A stretch of DNA of 6,997 nucleotides from Ignavibacteriaceae bacterium. Its GTDB lineage: Bacteria; Bacteroidota; Ignavibacteria; Ignavibacteriales; Ignavibacteriaceae. The position numbers were made by a program, and so were the translations under genes. Of this stretch, positions 6,971-6,997 are shown one piece after another; position 1 is the first letter of the stretch; every line of letters begins with the position of its first letter. The stretch spans positions 1 through 6,997 of the forward strand of contig JALNWB010000192.1 in the NCBI GenBank assembly GCA_023231105.1, written 5' to 3'. The notes beneath the pieces were generated by a model that was not told where the DNA came from, did no database searches, and saw nothing but the letters and a program-made list of their open reading frames with translations.

Positions 6971-6997
6971 GCTGGTTTCCTACTTTGAGAATCTGGC
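6951..6997 (+). CDS. Start of next phage-module gene (3' end outside window)
   Basis: Only 15 complete codons are present, reading MKAKFAELVSYFENL and then the first two bases of an Ala codon. The ATG lies inside the preceding gene and overlaps it by 20 bases in a different frame. The ELVxYFENLA opening matches, from memory, the start of a short uncharacterised protein found at this place in Bacteroidota prophages. The start has no visible Shine-Dalgarno site and is likely read by translational coupling. The identification rests on few residues. Confidence 0.6.
   Translation, partial: MKAKFAELVSYFENL

Overview
The window looks like accessory DNA from a member of the Bacteroidota. I infer this from the AT-rich coding style of the left half, the mostly weak Shine-Dalgarno sequences, and a run of uncharacterised phage-structural proteins of a kind I associate with prophages in that phylum. 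No marker gene fixes the genus. All convincing genes are on the + strand.

Left region (1-3308): a two-gene cassette, separated by 4 bases, that resembles a rebuilt two-component system. The first gene is cut by the left edge of the window. It encodes a large protein with two GHKL-type ATPase modules: an Hsp90/MutL-like one with an S5-like segment at the N-terminus, and a histidine-kinase-like one, preceded by a His-Glu helix, at the C-terminus. The second gene encodes a receiver-like domain (Asp13/Asp14, Asp59) joined to about 290 residues of unrecognised sequence with a Thr-Pro-x-Cys-Asp motif and no visible DNA-binding domain. This layout suits a sensor/effector pair of the sort found in biological-conflict (anti-phage) loci. 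That role is inference.

Middle (3309-3605): about 300 bases with no convincing gene. It holds a weak hairpin that may end the cassette and a 46-codon minus-strand reading frame that could be a gene remnant. Base composition changes clearly near here, from roughly 30-38% GC on the left to about 50% on the right.

Right region (3606-6997): a tightly packed phage-like morphogenesis operon. It holds a 92-residue conserved small protein, a portal-like protein, a DUF6712-like protein that may be a connector or head-completion factor, an uncharacterised 246-residue protein, and the first 15 codons of a further gene. Junctions are a 1-base stop/start overlap, a 1-base gap, a 4-base overlap and a 20-base overlap. 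No terminase lies directly upstream of the portal-like gene, where one is common. The likely picture is a prophage or domesticated phage element with a signalling/defence cassette inserted beside or within its structural module.
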